This document shows positions 27,092 to 36,609 of a stretch of DNA of 45,421 nt, in pieces; within the stretch, counting starts at the first letter, position 1; the number at the start of each line of letters is the position of its first letter. The notes beneath the pieces were generated by a model. It made no database searches, was not told the DNA's origin, and saw only the letters and a program-made list of their open reading frames with translations. The DNA comes from Candidatus Nitrotoga sp. SPKER. GTDB taxonomy: Bacteria > Pseudomonadota > Gammaproteobacteria > Burkholderiales > Gallionellaceae. Both the position numbers and the translations under genes were made by a program. The stretch spans positions 1 through 45,421 of the forward strand of contig QFXG01000028.1 in NCBI GenBank assembly GCA_003402285.1, written 5' to 3'.

Positions 27092-27853
27092 ATGGCCAAA
27101 GAAAAAGAAATTCCGTTAAAAATAGAACTAATTTCAGACGGTGAAGATAATGAGTTTCGCATACACTCAAACAAAGAAATTCAGTCGATACTCCGTGGTA
27201 TTGTAAAGTCCGGCTCGCTCGCAGCACTTTATTATGACGATGAAAATGATTTCATTCTAACCAAGCTGCTTGATATTGACGAACAAAATGTGTGGCTGGA
27301 TATCAGTCTTCGGGAAGCAGACAATCGACGTATTCTACCAAGCCATAAAATAATATTTGTCAGTTCATACCTGCAAGTAAAAGTACAGTTCGTAGCACAC
27401 CACATCGAGAACACTTTATTCCGAAATAAAGAAGCTTTTTGTTTGCCGATGCCCAATAGCCTGTTGTACCTACAACGACGCGATTATTTCCGCTTAATTG
27501 TTCCTGTGAAAAAACCACTCATTTGTATCATTCCAACCAAGCCAAACGCACCCGCTCTCAAAAATAGCCCGACTATTATGGATATTAGTGGTGGTGGCAT
27601 GGCACTGGAATGCCAAGAGAATGACACTGAGTTCCAACCAGGAAAAATTTATTCCGCCTGCCATATTCATCTGCCAAATGTTGGCATACTCTCTGCCACT
27701 ATACTCGTGAAAAATATTTTTATTGTTACCATGCATAATGGAGAAGTGAAGAAACGTGCAGGCTGTAAATTCATCCACTTGAATGGTACGATGGCCATTT
27801 TGCTACAACGCTACCTTACAAATCTACAAAGTGAAAATCTCTCACATCGTTAA
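27092..27853 (+). CDS. YcgR-like PilZ flagellar brake protein
   Basis: 253 residues. An N-terminal YcgR-type beta domain (~20-120) is followed by a PilZ domain (~125-245). The cyclic di-GMP motifs are intact: RRDYFR (RxxxR) and DISGGGM (D/NxSxxG). In enterics, YcgR with bound cyclic di-GMP slows the motor by acting on the switch complex. AGGTGCAGC precedes the ATG. It sits inside the flagellar cluster between the FlhB-C gene and a second PilZ gene. Confidence 0.9.
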   Translation: MAKEKEIPLKIELISDGEDNEFRIHSNKEIQSILRGIVKSGSLAALYYDDENDFILTKLLDIDEQNVWLDISLREADNRRILPSHKIIFVSSYLQVKVQFVAHHIENTLFRNKEAFCLPMPNSLLYLQRRDYFRLIVPVKKPLICIIPTKPNAPALKNSPTIMDISGGGMALECQENDTEFQPGKIYSACHIHLPNVGILSATILVKNIFIVTMHNGEVKKRAGCKFIHLNGTMAILLQRYLTNLQSENLSHR

Positions 27854-27892
27854 TTCAATACTCGATTCAGTCGACCATGAAAAAATAAAACT

Positions 27893-27919
27893 GAAAGTTT
27901 CTATTAGCAATGACAATCA
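27893..27919 (+). promoter_or_regulatory. weak sigma-28-like promoter ahead of the second PilZ gene
   Basis: GAAAGTTT, an 11-nt spacer, then GACAATCA: seven of eight and five of eight matches to the FliA consensus, 43 bp before the second PilZ gene. The spacing is exact but the -10 is poor. Confidence 0.3.
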
Positions 27920-27962
27920 AATACTTGCGTTATTCAACTTCATGTTGTAATGGTACGATTTA

Positions 27963-28667
27963 ATGACCTCAGCTCATAAGCAAGCTCAAGAAAAAATATC
28001 CGAGAAAATAACCACGCTGGAAGAAGCACGCCTTCAAATAGGCGATCTCGTTAACTTGCAAATTCTGGCCGACGGTTCTGATGAACGCTATTCAGCCAAA
28101 TTAATCGGACTTTTCCATGGGCACAGCGTGCTTGTAACCACGCCGATGATCGACGGAAAATATGAATTGATGCGCGTTGGCCATACGTATATTCTAAGAG
28201 TATTTTCCGGCAGAAGTGCCTTTGCCTTTACGACGCATATACTCAAGAGCCTAAATACGCCCTATCCTTACCTGCATCTCGCCTATCCCCGGGAAGTTCG
28301 ATCGCTGGTCGTGCGTAAAGGCGATCGTGCCAAAGTCAAATTGATATGCGCTATCACCAGTTACGACGAAGTTCAACTCCAGGAAGCTGGAACCATTATT
28401 AATATAAGCATTGACGGTGCGATGGTTGGAGTTAAAAAATTATTCGGACACAAAGGTGAGAAGGTTAGCATCAAGTTCAAAGTGGTCGCTAACAATGTCG
28501 AGGCTTTCCTAAAACTGGATGCCATTATTAAATCCGTTAATACACATCAGTTCAAGGACACCGATTTGCCATATCAACTCGGCCTCCAATTCGTAGGCAT
28601 ATCTACCGAAGACTCGATTCCTCTGCTAGCTTTTGTATATCACCAATTGATGGAACAATCATTATAG
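27963..28667 (+). CDS. second PilZ-domain protein (YcgR-like)
   Basis: 234 residues. The N-terminal YcgR-type part (~25-110: LQIGDLVNLQIL...KYELMRVGHTYILRVFSG) is followed by a PilZ domain with VRKGDR (RxxxR) and NISIDGAMV (NxSxxG), so cyclic di-GMP binding should be intact. It is not a close copy of the preceding PilZ protein; the two share architecture but little sequence. Location is cytoplasmic. It is convergent with fliE. Possible weak sigma-28 promoter at 27893-27919. Confidence 0.88.
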   Translation: MTSAHKQAQEKISEKITTLEEARLQIGDLVNLQILADGSDERYSAKLIGLFHGHSVLVTTPMIDGKYELMRVGHTYILRVFSGRSAFAFTTHILKSLNTPYPYLHLAYPREVRSLVVRKGDRAKVKLICAITSYDEVQLQEAGTIINISIDGAMVGVKKLFGHKGEKVSIKFKVVANNVEAFLKLDAIIKSVNTHQFKDTDLPYQLGLQFVGISTEDSIPLLAFVYHQLMEQSL

Positions 28668-28839
28668 ATCTGCCATACCCACGACAACGGCAATCTCGAC
28701 GCCCTATCAAATCCATATTCAAGAACACTGACATAACAATGCTTTGCTGCTCGTGAACGCCCACCCCCATCACGTCTCGCCTGCCTATAAACACGGCGGT
28801 TGCCCCCACTTTTTGATGGAGGACAAGCCCCTGTTAATC

Positions 28840-29160
28840 TTAAACCTGCATATTCATAATATCGTTATAAGCAGCAATCACCTTGTTACGAACCTGTACA
28901 GTAGCCTGAAATGAAATATTCGCTTTTTGCATATCTATCATCACGTCGCTTAAACTAACTTTATCATTGCCCAGTACAAATTCTTTTTGCATGATTTCGG
29001 CGTGATTCTGCGCCTGGGCTACTCCATCCAGTGAAGATTTCAGTACATTGGCAAAATCCGTTTTTGCAGTTGTGTCGATTTTCGGTGCAGATCCGCCTTG
29101 TGCGACAGCCATTGCTGCGCGCATTTCGGCCAGTAAGCTATCCATTCCAGAAACATTCAT
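28840..29160 (-). CDS. fliE: hook-basal body protein FliE (reversed relative to fliF)
   Basis: 106 residues with the FliE C-terminal signature (LSDVMIDMQKANISFQATVQ, VRNKVIAAYNDIMNMQV) and the mid-part DFANVLKSSLDGVAQAQNHA. FliE links the MS ring to the rod and is the first rod-side export substrate. AGAGGTGAG precedes the ATG, supporting this start. It is transcribed divergently from fliF across a 259-nt region, so the two are regulated separately. Confidence 0.94.
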   Translation of the reverse strand: MNVSGMDSLLAEMRAAMAVAQGGSAPKIDTTAKTDFANVLKSSLDGVAQAQNHAEIMQKEFVLGNDKVSLSDVMIDMQKANISFQATVQVRNKVIAAYNDIMNMQV

Positions 29161-29419
29161 GACTCACCTCTTCTATTGAAGCATGCACCTTATCACCTCC
29201 CCCTACTATATTAGCGCCAGAAAAGCAGCGGAATTCTCTCGCTTTTCACTGTACGACATCTGAAATGTCTGGTGATAATGCACAGCATGCGTTACTAGAT
29301 TAATAATTTTTAAAGATGCATTCGCCTGTACAAAATTTTGTTATCTAATTGTGTTGACACAGTCTACGATATTTCATTTTTATTCAACAATCTATTAAGT
29401 ACAAAATGCGGCAAATAAA

Positions 29420-31054
29420 ATGGCAGAACTCAATCCAACCCCCACGCTGATACAAACCCTTGCAGGATTCAATAGCAAGCAAAGCATAGGGCTATTGGTC
29501 GCTACTGCGGCCATAATCGCGCTGGTTTTTGGCATGTGGACGTGGGGGAAAACGCCTGATTACCGTGTGTTATATGGCAATCTTTCCGATCGCGATGGTG
29601 GGGCGATCATCGAATCGCTGCAACAAATGAATGTACCTTATAAATTCGCTGAAGGCGGCGGCGCGCTACTGGTTCCCGCCGATCAAGTACATGAAGTGCG
29701 TCTGCGCATGGCTTCACAAGGTTTGCCAAAAGGAAGTTTGGCAGGATTCGAACTAATGGAAAACCAGAAGTTCGGCACCAGTCAATTTCTCGAACAAATG
29801 AATTACCAGCGTGCTTTGGAAGGCGAGTTAGCACGCTCGGTACAAACACTGGCTTCAGTGCAAAGCGCTCGCGTCCACTTGGCCATACCAAAACCAACTG
29901 TATTTGTAAAAGAACAACAGCAACCCGGTGCATCCGTGGTATTGGCACTGCATCCAGGCCGTACTCTGGATGGCAGCCAAATAAGCGGCATTGTGCATCT
30001 GATTTCCAGTAGCGTGCCAAATATGCCGGCCAAAAATGTTACCGTAGTTGACCAAACCGGCTCTCTGTTAAGCTCAGCCAAAGAAGGCAGTACCGGGCAG
30101 ATGGATGCTACTCAAATTAATTACGTACGGCAGATTGAACAGGCCTATATCAGTCGTATTGAAGCCATCATCGCGCCATTAATCGGTGCTAGCAATGTAC
30201 GTGCGCAAGTCACGGCAGACGTCGATTTCGCACAAACTGAACAAACCGCCGAAAGCTATAAACCCAACCAGGATCCAAAAGAGTCCACTTTACGTAGCCA
30301 GCAAACCATGGCTTCAACGAATGGCGGAAACCAAAATGCATCTGGCGTACCGGGTGCGTTATCGAATCAACCACCAGTCCCTGCCACCGCACCCATCGTC
30401 TCTCCGTCCAGCTCTGTGGCTGCTGCAACTGGTGGCGGTGTGACAAGTTCACTCAAAGAATCTACCGTCAATTATGAAGTGGATCGCACCATCCGCCACA
30501 CCAAACTGCCTGTCGGCAGCATTAAGCGGTTATCAGTTGCAGTGGTGCTAAACAATCGCACCCTTACCGACAAAAATGGAAAGAAAAGCTCCAAACCGCT
30601 TAACGACAGCGAGAAGGAGCAAATCACCGCATTGGTGAAAGACGCTATGGGCTTCAATGCCAGCCGCGGTGACAGTCTGAACGTACTAAACAGCGCCTTC
30701 AATGTTGAAAAAGAAACGATAACGCCAGAAGAACCCTTCTGGAAACAACCAGACATGATCGCGTTAGCGAAGGACTTACTGAAGTATCTATTGATCACAG
30801 GCATCGGACTATACCTATTGTTCGGTGTTATTCGCCCAGCCTTCAGAAATTTTTCTGCCGCGTCTGTACCAGTCGTGGTGACTAAAACTGAAAATGCTCA
30901 GGAATTTGCAGCCCAGGAACGCAGCGCAGCGCAAAATGCAGCACAGCAGGCAACTAGCTCCTATGAAAATGATTTAGCAACTGCAAAAAAAATAGCGATA
31001 GAAGACCCCAAGATCGTGGCCTCAGTTGTTCAGGGATGGGTAAATAATGAGTGA
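29420..31054 (+). CDS. fliF: MS-ring protein FliF
   Basis: 544 residues. A first membrane helix (~23-43, IGLLVATAAIIALVFGMWTW) is followed by ring-building motifs (YRVLYGNLSDRDGGAI, QLINYQRALEGELA-like EQMNYQRALEGELARSV, ARVHLAIPK). A variable Ser/Gln-rich periplasmic loop (~285-345) and a second membrane helix (~455-475, LLKYLLITGIGLYLLFGVI) come next. The C-terminal tail that docks to FliG (DLATAKKIAIEDPKIVASVV, QGWVN) is present. It is the first gene of fliFGHIJK, and its stop overlaps fliG. Confidence 0.97.
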   Translation: MAELNPTPTLIQTLAGFNSKQSIGLLVATAAIIALVFGMWTWGKTPDYRVLYGNLSDRDGGAIIESLQQMNVPYKFAEGGGALLVPADQVHEVRLRMASQGLPKGSLAGFELMENQKFGTSQFLEQMNYQRALEGELARSVQTLASVQSARVHLAIPKPTVFVKEQQQPGASVVLALHPGRTLDGSQISGIVHLISSSVPNMPAKNVTVVDQTGSLLSSAKEGSTGQMDATQINYVRQIEQAYISRIEAIIAPLIGASNVRAQVTADVDFAQTEQTAESYKPNQDPKESTLRSQQTMASTNGGNQNASGVPGALSNQPPVPATAPIVSPSSSVAAATGGGVTSSLKESTVNYEVDRTIRHTKLPVGSIKRLSVAVVLNNRTLTDKNGKKSSKPLNDSEKEQITALVKDAMGFNASRGDSLNVLNSAFNVEKETITPEEPFWKQPDMIALAKDLLKYLLITGIGLYLLFGVIRPAFRNFSAASVPVVVTKTENAQEFAAQERSAAQNAAQQATSSYENDLATAKKIAIEDPKIVASVVQGWVNNE

Positions 31055-32045
31055 GGCAGGCATAACTAAAAGCGCGATTCTGCTTATGACGCTGGGTGAA
31101 AAAGAAGCAGCAGAGGTGCTTAAATATCTTGAGCCAAGGGAGGTGCAGAAGATCAGTTCCGCAATGATAACGCTCAAAAATCTGACGCGCGAACAGGTTA
31201 GCAATGTTTTCGAAGAGTTTCACGAAATTGCTGCACAAAAAACCACTATCGGCATGGATGCAAGCGACTATATCCGCAGCATGCTGACCCAGGCACTGGG
31301 AGACGATAAGGCGGCAGGCTTGCTCGATCGCATCTTGCATAATAGTGATACCAGCGGTATTGAAAGTCTGAAGTGGATGGATGCGCCATCGGTCGCTGAA
31401 TTGGTCTGCAACGAACACCCACAGATCATAGCCGCCATCTTGGTGCATCTTGAACCCGATATGGCTGCTGGCATCCTGGGTTTATTGACCGAACGTACGC
31501 GCAGCGACGTACTATTACGCATTGCCACGCTGGATGGTGTGCAGCCCACCGCACTGCGTGAATTGAACGATGTATTAACCAAGCTGTTGACTGGCAACGC
31601 GGTCAACAAGAAGCGCATCAAGGGTGGTGTTCGCACAGCAGCCAATATCCTCAACTTCATGGGCAGCGTGCAGGAAGGGGTCGTCATTGAAATAGTTCGC
31701 AGTCATGATGCCGACTTGGCGCAAAAAATCCTTGATGAAATGTTTGTCTTTGAAAATCTTTTGGACGTGGATGACCGCGGTATCCAGATTATTCTGCGTG
31801 AGGTTCAGTCCGAATCTTTAATTGTCGCACTCAAAGGCGCGAGCGAAGAGTTACGTGAAAAAATCTTCAAAAATATGTCACAACGTGCTGGTGATATGCT
31901 GCGCGAAGATTTGAGTGGGAAAGGTCCAGTCAAGGTCAGCGAAGTAGAAGCAGAACAAAAAGAAATTCTGAGAATAGTACACCGTCTTTCAGACGAAGGG
32001 CAGATTGCTCTAGGCGGCAAAGGAGGAGAAGAATCTTATGCCTGA
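31047..32045 (+). CDS. fliG: flagellar motor switch protein FliG
   Basis: 332 residues. The N-terminal FliF-binding part (SAILLMTLGEKEAAEVLKYL) and the middle domain with EHPQIIAAILVHLEP are present. The C-terminal torque domain (MFVFENLLDVDDRGIQIILR...GASEELREKIFKNMSQRA) has the charged residues that contact the stator. It overlaps both fliF (8 nt) and fliH (8 nt), consistent with translational coupling. Confidence 0.97.
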   Translation: MSEAGITKSAILLMTLGEKEAAEVLKYLEPREVQKISSAMITLKNLTREQVSNVFEEFHEIAAQKTTIGMDASDYIRSMLTQALGDDKAAGLLDRILHNSDTSGIESLKWMDAPSVAELVCNEHPQIIAAILVHLEPDMAAGILGLLTERTRSDVLLRIATLDGVQPTALRELNDVLTKLLTGNAVNKKRIKGGVRTAANILNFMGSVQEGVVIEIVRSHDADLAQKILDEMFVFENLLDVDDRGIQIILREVQSESLIVALKGASEELREKIFKNMSQRAGDMLREDLSGKGPVKVSEVEAEQKEILRIVHRLSDEGQIALGGKGGEESYA

Positions 32046-32658
32046 CGCTGTCACCCCCAAAGAACACCTAACCGCTTATCAGCGCTGGGAGTTGCCCGCC
32101 TTTGATATGGTGAAAGAAGCGGATACACCTCCCGCGATCGATTTGCCCACGGCAGCCCAGCTTGAAGATATACAGACACAAGCGCATGAAGAAGGCTATC
32201 AAGCTGGTTACGCCGAGGGTATGAAACAAGCCAGCACTGAAGCACAGCGCATAACGAACATACTGGAATCGCTAAATAAAGAGTTGCAGCAAGTGGATCA
32301 GCGGATCGCACAAGATTTGCTGAATCTGGCATTAGAAATTGCTAAACAGATGTTACAGCAAGCACTCAAAATAAAGCCTGAGCTGTTGCTAAATGTAGTG
32401 CGCGCAGCTATAAATGAGCTGCCATATTTCAATCAACATGCCCATCTTGTATTACATACTGACGATGCGGAACTACTGCGCACAAGCATGGGTGAGCAGT
32501 TGCTTCATACCGGTTGGAAAATTTTCGAGGATAGCCAAATTGAACGTGGGGGTTGCCGTGTAGAAACAGCCCATAGCCAGATTGATGCTACTTTGCCAAA
32601 ACGCTGGCAACGCGTAGTCGCCTCTATCGGGCAAGACAACGCATGGCTGGAATCATGA
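32038..32658 (+). CDS. fliH: export ATPase regulator FliH
   Basis: 206 residues. The family features are a start with WELPAFD, a charged [16 protein letters not shown] segment, a long helical middle ([20 protein letters not shown]) and the C-terminal FliH/YscL domain ([11 protein letters not shown]...[20 protein letters not shown]). FliH binds the FliI ATPase and docks it at the export gate. It overlaps fliG and fliI. Confidence 0.94.
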   Translation: MPDAVTPKEHLTAYQRWELPAFDMVKEADTPPAIDLPTAAQLEDIQTQAHEEGYQAGYAEGMKQASTEAQRITNILESLNKELQQVDQRIAQDLLNLALEIAKQMLQQALKIKPELLLNVVRAAINELPYFNQHAHLVLHTDDAELLRTSMGEQLLHTGWKIFEDSQIERGGCRVETAHSQIDATLPKRWQRVVASIGQDNAWLES

Positions 32659-34100
32659 GCACCCCTATCATTCAAACCTCCCCCGCCACTCTGGCGCCCA
32701 TGGGCGACCATGCCCAATATTGGCAAACCTGCCTGCAAAACAACCAGAAATTAATTGCACAAAGCAAACTTTTGCTAATCAGTGGCCGCTTGACCAAAGT
32801 CACCGGCCTCGTGATGGAAGCGGTCGGTTTGAAAATGGCAGTTGGCAGCACCTGCGTTATTGAATTACCCAACAATCGAATTGAAGCGGAAGTAGTCGGT
32901 TTTTCTGGAGAAAAAATATTTCTCATGCCGGAAAATGACGTTCATGGCCTGATACCAGGCGCGCGCGTAGTGCCGCTAGAACCGGTAAGCACACCACTGC
33001 TGGGCGGCAAACAACGTACCTTTCGGCGACGCGCAACCGATCACACTCGCCACCTGCCGGTAGGTGACAAGTTGCTTGGCAGAGTGCTGGATGGCGCTGG
33101 TCGTCCGTTGGATCAATTGGGACCGTTAGTGGCAGTCACAACCGCACCCTCACAAAGTCGGGCTATCAACCCACTGAATCGCGCACCGATCGAACATGTT
33201 CTGGATGTCGGCGTACGGGCTATTAATAATCTGCTCACTGTCGGACGCGGCCAACGTATGGGACTATTCGCTGGCAGTGGTGTAGGCAAAAGTGTGTTAC
33301 TCGGCATGATGGCACGATACACCAGTGCCGATATCATCGTGGTCGGATTAATCGGTGAGCGTGGCCGTGAAGTAAAAGAATTCATCATTAATATTCTGGG
33401 AGAGGAAGGCATGGCGCGTTCAGTTGTAGTCGCAGCTCCTGCTGATACCAGTCCACTGATGCGTTTACAAGGCGCCGCCTATGCCACCACTATCGCCGAA
33501 TATTTTCGTGATCAGGGTAAGCATGTATTACTTATCATGGATTCACTCACCCGGTATGCCATGGCACAGCGCGAGATCGCACTGGCGATTGGCGAGCCAC
33601 CCGCTACCAAAGGCTATCCGCCTTCGGTATTTGCCAAACTGCCGCAGCTGGTGGAACGTGCCGGTAATGGCTCGGAAGGCGGTGGCTCGATCACCGCGTT
33701 CTATACGGTCCTAACAGAAGGAGATGACCAACAAGATCCTATCGCCGATAGCGCACGAGCGATTTTAGATGGTCACATTGTGTTATCGCGCCGTTTGGCT
33801 GAACAAGGTCACTACCCTGCCATAGACATTGAAGCTTCCATCAGTCGTGCTATGAGTTCTCTTGTTTCAGAACAGCACTTCACCTTGGTACATCGCTTCA
33901 AACACGTATATGCACATTATCAACGTAACCACGATTTAATCAGTGTTGGCGCATATGTCAACGGCAGCGATCCATTATTGGACGAAGGGATTGTGCTGTA
34001 TCCCTATATGGAACGGTTCCTCAAGCAAGGCATGTTCGAGCGTGAATCCTACGCTAGCGGTATAGACGCTTTTAGCCATCTGTTTGAAGATCCACACTGA
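32655..34100 (+). CDS. fliI: flagellum-specific ATPase FliI
   Basis: 481 residues from the ATG at 32655, chosen because it overlaps the fliH stop as ATGA and is preceded by GGA. An in-frame ATG at 32643 is possible. Walker A is [14 protein letters not shown], Walker B region [19 protein letters not shown], with [11 protein letters not shown] also typical. It is the hexameric ATPase that energises export together with FliH and FliJ. Length is normal for the family. Confidence 0.96.
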   Translation: MSTPIIQTSPATLAPMGDHAQYWQTCLQNNQKLIAQSKLLLISGRLTKVTGLVMEAVGLKMAVGSTCVIELPNNRIEAEVVGFSGEKIFLMPENDVHGLIPGARVVPLEPVSTPLLGGKQRTFRRRATDHTRHLPVGDKLLGRVLDGAGRPLDQLGPLVAVTTAPSQSRAINPLNRAPIEHVLDVGVRAINNLLTVGRGQRMGLFAGSGVGKSVLLGMMARYTSADIIVVGLIGERGREVKEFIINILGEEGMARSVVVAAPADTSPLMRLQGAAYATTIAEYFRDQGKHVLLIMDSLTRYAMAQREIALAIGEPPATKGYPPSVFAKLPQLVERAGNGSEGGGSITAFYTVLTEGDDQQDPIADSARAILDGHIVLSRRLAEQGHYPAIDIEASISRAMSSLVSEQHFTLVHRFKHVYAHYQRNHDLISVGAYVNGSDPLLDEGIVLYPYMERFLKQGMFERESYASGIDAFSHLFEDPH

Positions 34101-34112
34101 GGTAACTAAACC

Positions 34113-34574
34113 ATGCCCAAAATATTTTCCATGCAACCGCTGGTACATTTGGCACACCAGAAAAACGAGGATGCCACTCGAAAATTTGGACAGTTACTCC
34201 AACAACAGCAAGCCGCACAAACGAAGCTACAGACCCTGGAACAATATCGCGCAGACTATCAAACGCGCTTACAACAAGAGATTCAAAACGGTATCAATCA
34301 AATTAATTTACGTAATTTTCAAAATTTCATTCGCCGTCTAGACGAAGCAGTGACACAGCAACGCAATGTCCTGGAACAAATAGGCTGCACCATTCAAGCC
34401 GGACGAAATGAACTGGAAAATGCGCAACGCAAAATGAGATCTTTCGATACGCTGGCACAACGCCATATAGAACAAGAAAAAAAGCTGGAAGAAAAATTAG
34501 AACAGCGACAACAAGACGAACACACAGGGCGCCACTCTGCACGCAAAGTTATGGCAGCAAAAGACGAAATCTAA
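34113..34574 (+). CDS. fliJ: export chaperone FliJ
   Basis: 153 residues, almost entirely coiled coil and rich in Gln, Glu, Lys and Arg (LLQQQQAAQTKLQTLEQYRA). The FliJ-typical end is LAQRHIEQEKKLEEKLEQRQ. It lies 12 nt after fliI. FliJ links FliI to FlhA and helps recycle chaperones. The weak conservation of this family leaves position and coiled-coil shape as the main evidence. Confidence 0.9.
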   Translation: MPKIFSMQPLVHLAHQKNEDATRKFGQLLQQQQAAQTKLQTLEQYRADYQTRLQQEIQNGINQINLRNFQNFIRRLDEAVTQQRNVLEQIGCTIQAGRNELENAQRKMRSFDTLAQRHIEQEKKLEEKLEQRQQDEHTGRHSARKVMAAKDEI

Positions 34575-34588
34575 ATTCAGGAGATATC

Positions 34589-35722
34589 ATGCAAAACATA
34601 ATCACCCCGATGACCTCGCCTGCCATTGCAGCACAAACACCCTCAGTAGCAGTGAGCGAGGGTACGCTACCAACAGAAACTTTCGGCAACTTACTGGCGC
34701 GTCAGCTTGTGGATAGCACTCAGCCTACAAAAACCGATACCTCTTACACCGATCTCCCTGCATTTTCCGCCACAGATAACATATTAACCGCCACTTCCAG
34801 TTCAGCTACCGATAACATACTCACCACAATTTCCAACTCCACCACGGATACCATACTTACCGCTACGTCCAGCTCCACCCCCGATACCATGCTCACCGCT
34901 ATATCCAGCAATGAGCAATCTACCGAACCACAAGCACTGACACTCGATATCAGCACATTACCCAACAATATGCTGGCAGCATTGTTACCATCTAACCTTG
35001 CGCCGCAGATGTCAATCAGCCACGCGCAGCCGACTCAACCAGAAGCTCTCTCTTTCAACCGAGCGCAATCTATCGCTACCAATAAAGTATCTTCAAGGTA
35101 CGACACACCTGCCACTACACTGGAAATTTTGAATTCCGGTATGAGTAACAAAAGTATGAAATTATTGGCCGATACACAACTCACAGTCGAATCCTCCCCT
35201 CAGGCAAGCGCGCCCCAGCCTAATGCAACGACTATGGTTGCACTACAAGCTTCGGTGCCAAATGTCACACACTTAAATTCATCAATATCACTTTCCGTAG
35301 ACATACCCGTGACACATAAGGCTTGGGCCGATGAGTTTAGTCAGAAAATTGTTTGGGTAACGACTCAGCAGGGACAAAGCGCAGAACTGCACCTGAATCC
35401 GCCGCAACTCGGTCCGGTAGATGTAGTAATAAAAGTAGATGGTGACCAGGCTACCGCGCTCTTCACTTCAGCGCATGCCGTTGTACGAGATGCAATAGAA
35501 CAGGCACTCCCTAAGCTTCGTGAAATGCTGGCCGATAGTGGAATTATGCTGAGCAATGCCACAGTAAGTGACCAGTCTCCCAAAGAACAGCAAACAAAAC
35601 AAACTGATCAGCCGTATAGAAAAGAAAGCCGGCAAACACAAATAGAGGACACTATCCTCGTCGGCAACACCCAAGTCAGGTCTAGCCGCTATCAACAGGG
35701 ATCAGTGGATACGTTTGCCTGA
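34589..35722 (+). CDS. fliK: flagellar hook-length control protein FliK
   Basis: 377 residues. The N-terminal ~240 residues are low-complexity Ser/Thr/Pro/Gln. They contain four tandem 12-residue repeats at 62-109 (TDNILTATSSSA, TDNILTTISNST, TDTILTATSSST, PDTMLTAISSNE). The C-terminal Flg_hook domain (~245-345) is clear: WADEFSQKIVWVTTQQGQSA, ELHLNPPQLGPVDVVIKVDG, ALPKLREMLADSGIMLSNA. FliK is exported and measures hook length, then switches FlhB specificity. AGGAGATATC precedes the ATG. It ends the fliFGHIJK unit. Confidence 0.95.
   Translation: MQNIITPMTSPAIAAQTPSVAVSEGTLPTETFGNLLARQLVDSTQPTKTDTSYTDLPAFSATDNILTATSSSATDNILTTISNSTTDTILTATSSSTPDTMLTAISSNEQSTEPQALTLDISTLPNNMLAALLPSNLAPQMSISHAQPTQPEALSFNRAQSIATNKVSSRYDTPATTLEILNSGMSNKSMKLLADTQLTVESSPQASAPQPNATTMVALQASVPNVTHLNSSISLSVDIPVTHKAWADEFSQKIVWVTTQQGQSAELHLNPPQLGPVDVVIKVDGDQATALFTSAHAVVRDAIEQALPKLREMLADSGIMLSNATVSDQSPKEQQTKQTDQPYRKESRQTQIEDTILVGNTQVRSSRYQQGSVDTFA
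34772..34915 (+). repeat. four tandem 36-bp repeats inside fliK
   Basis: Four imperfect 36-bp units encode 12-residue blocks of the form (T/P)D(N/T)(I/M)LT(A/T)(T/I)S(S/N)(S/N)x. The length is a multiple of three, so copy-number change would keep frame while altering the length of the ruler region. Confidence 0.8.
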
Positions 35723-35939
35723 TGAACAATACAATAAGTATGGTCATTATGTGAGCGCCTAATTTTAGGAAGTTAAAAATAGCCACAGTTCTATCCTGTC
35801 CTCTTAACGGAAAAATCAACTACGTTACCGAACCAGGACATTACTAAATGCCAAGTTGGCGGGAATTCTCCGCGTTATTCCATTTATCATACCGATTGAA
35901 TTTATTTGATAATTCAACTCAGAAAATTAAGGAGCTGCA

Positions 35940-36602
35940 ATGGTAAAACCAGTAACCAAACAGACAGAGGCGGATCCTCCGGCCACTGGAGCCACAACAA
36001 AACCAAAAAGCAAAAAAATGTTGTTCATCATTATAGGTAGTGTCTTGGTTTTAGGAATTGCAGGCGGCGCAGGATGGTATTTTACCAAGGGCGACAAGCA
36101 CGACAGCAAGCACGATAAAAAGGCTGAAAAATCATCTGAACACATAAAATTTATTGCGTTGGATCCTTTTACGGTTAACTTGCAACGCGAAACAGCTGAC
36201 CAATTTTTACAAATCGGCATCACGTTAAAAATCGATCAGCCCGACCTGGAAGAAAAAATCAAGCAAAATCTTCCAGAAATTCGCAGCCGCTTGTTGGTAT
36301 TACTGTCTGGTAAATACCCTTCAGAACTAACTGCATCCCAAGGCAAAAAAAAACTCGTCAATGAAATTATTGCTGAAACCGAGATCGTACTTGGCCTGCG
36401 TACTGCACCCGCGGTTTCCCATACGATTGCTAGTGCAAAATCTAGTGTTGCATCCAGCGTGGAATCAACAAGTTCAGTAGAAGCCACCAACTCCGAAGAA
36501 TCATCCGACACATCAGATTCAAAGGCGGAAGCCGCCAAACCAAACGGCGAAAAGGAAAAAAGCATCGTGGACGTTCTATTTACCTCTTTCATCATCCAGT
36601 AA
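35940..36602 (+). CDS. fliL: basal-body-associated protein FliL with an acidic linker
   Basis: 220 residues. The N-terminal cytoplasmic stretch is followed by one membrane helix (~32-49, LFIIIGSVLVLGIAGGAGWY). The periplasmic FliL domain has FIALDPFTVNLQRETADQFL, QIGITLKI and LPEIRSRLLVLLSGKYPSEL. A Ser/Glu/Ala-rich linker of ~50 residues (~160-207) then precedes the terminal VDVLFTSFIIQ, the normal FliL end. That linker is unusual for the family. AAGGAG precedes the ATG. FliL supports stator function. It is the first gene of fliLMNOPQR after a 217-nt gap. Confidence 0.95.
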   Translation: MVKPVTKQTEADPPATGATTKPKSKKMLFIIIGSVLVLGIAGGAGWYFTKGDKHDSKHDKKAEKSSEHIKFIALDPFTVNLQRETADQFLQIGITLKIDQPDLEEKIKQNLPEIRSRLLVLLSGKYPSELTASQGKKKLVNEIIAETEIVLGLRTAPAVSHTIASAKSSVASSVESTSSVEATNSEESSDTSDSKAEAAKPNGEKEKSIVDVLFTSFIIQ

Positions 36603-36609
36603 TACTGTC

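Noticed and set aside
29161-29419. Sigma-54 promoters between fliE and fliF
   Set aside because: I looked for GG-N10-GC on both strands and found no acceptable match. A TTGACA near 29353 lacks a convincing -10.
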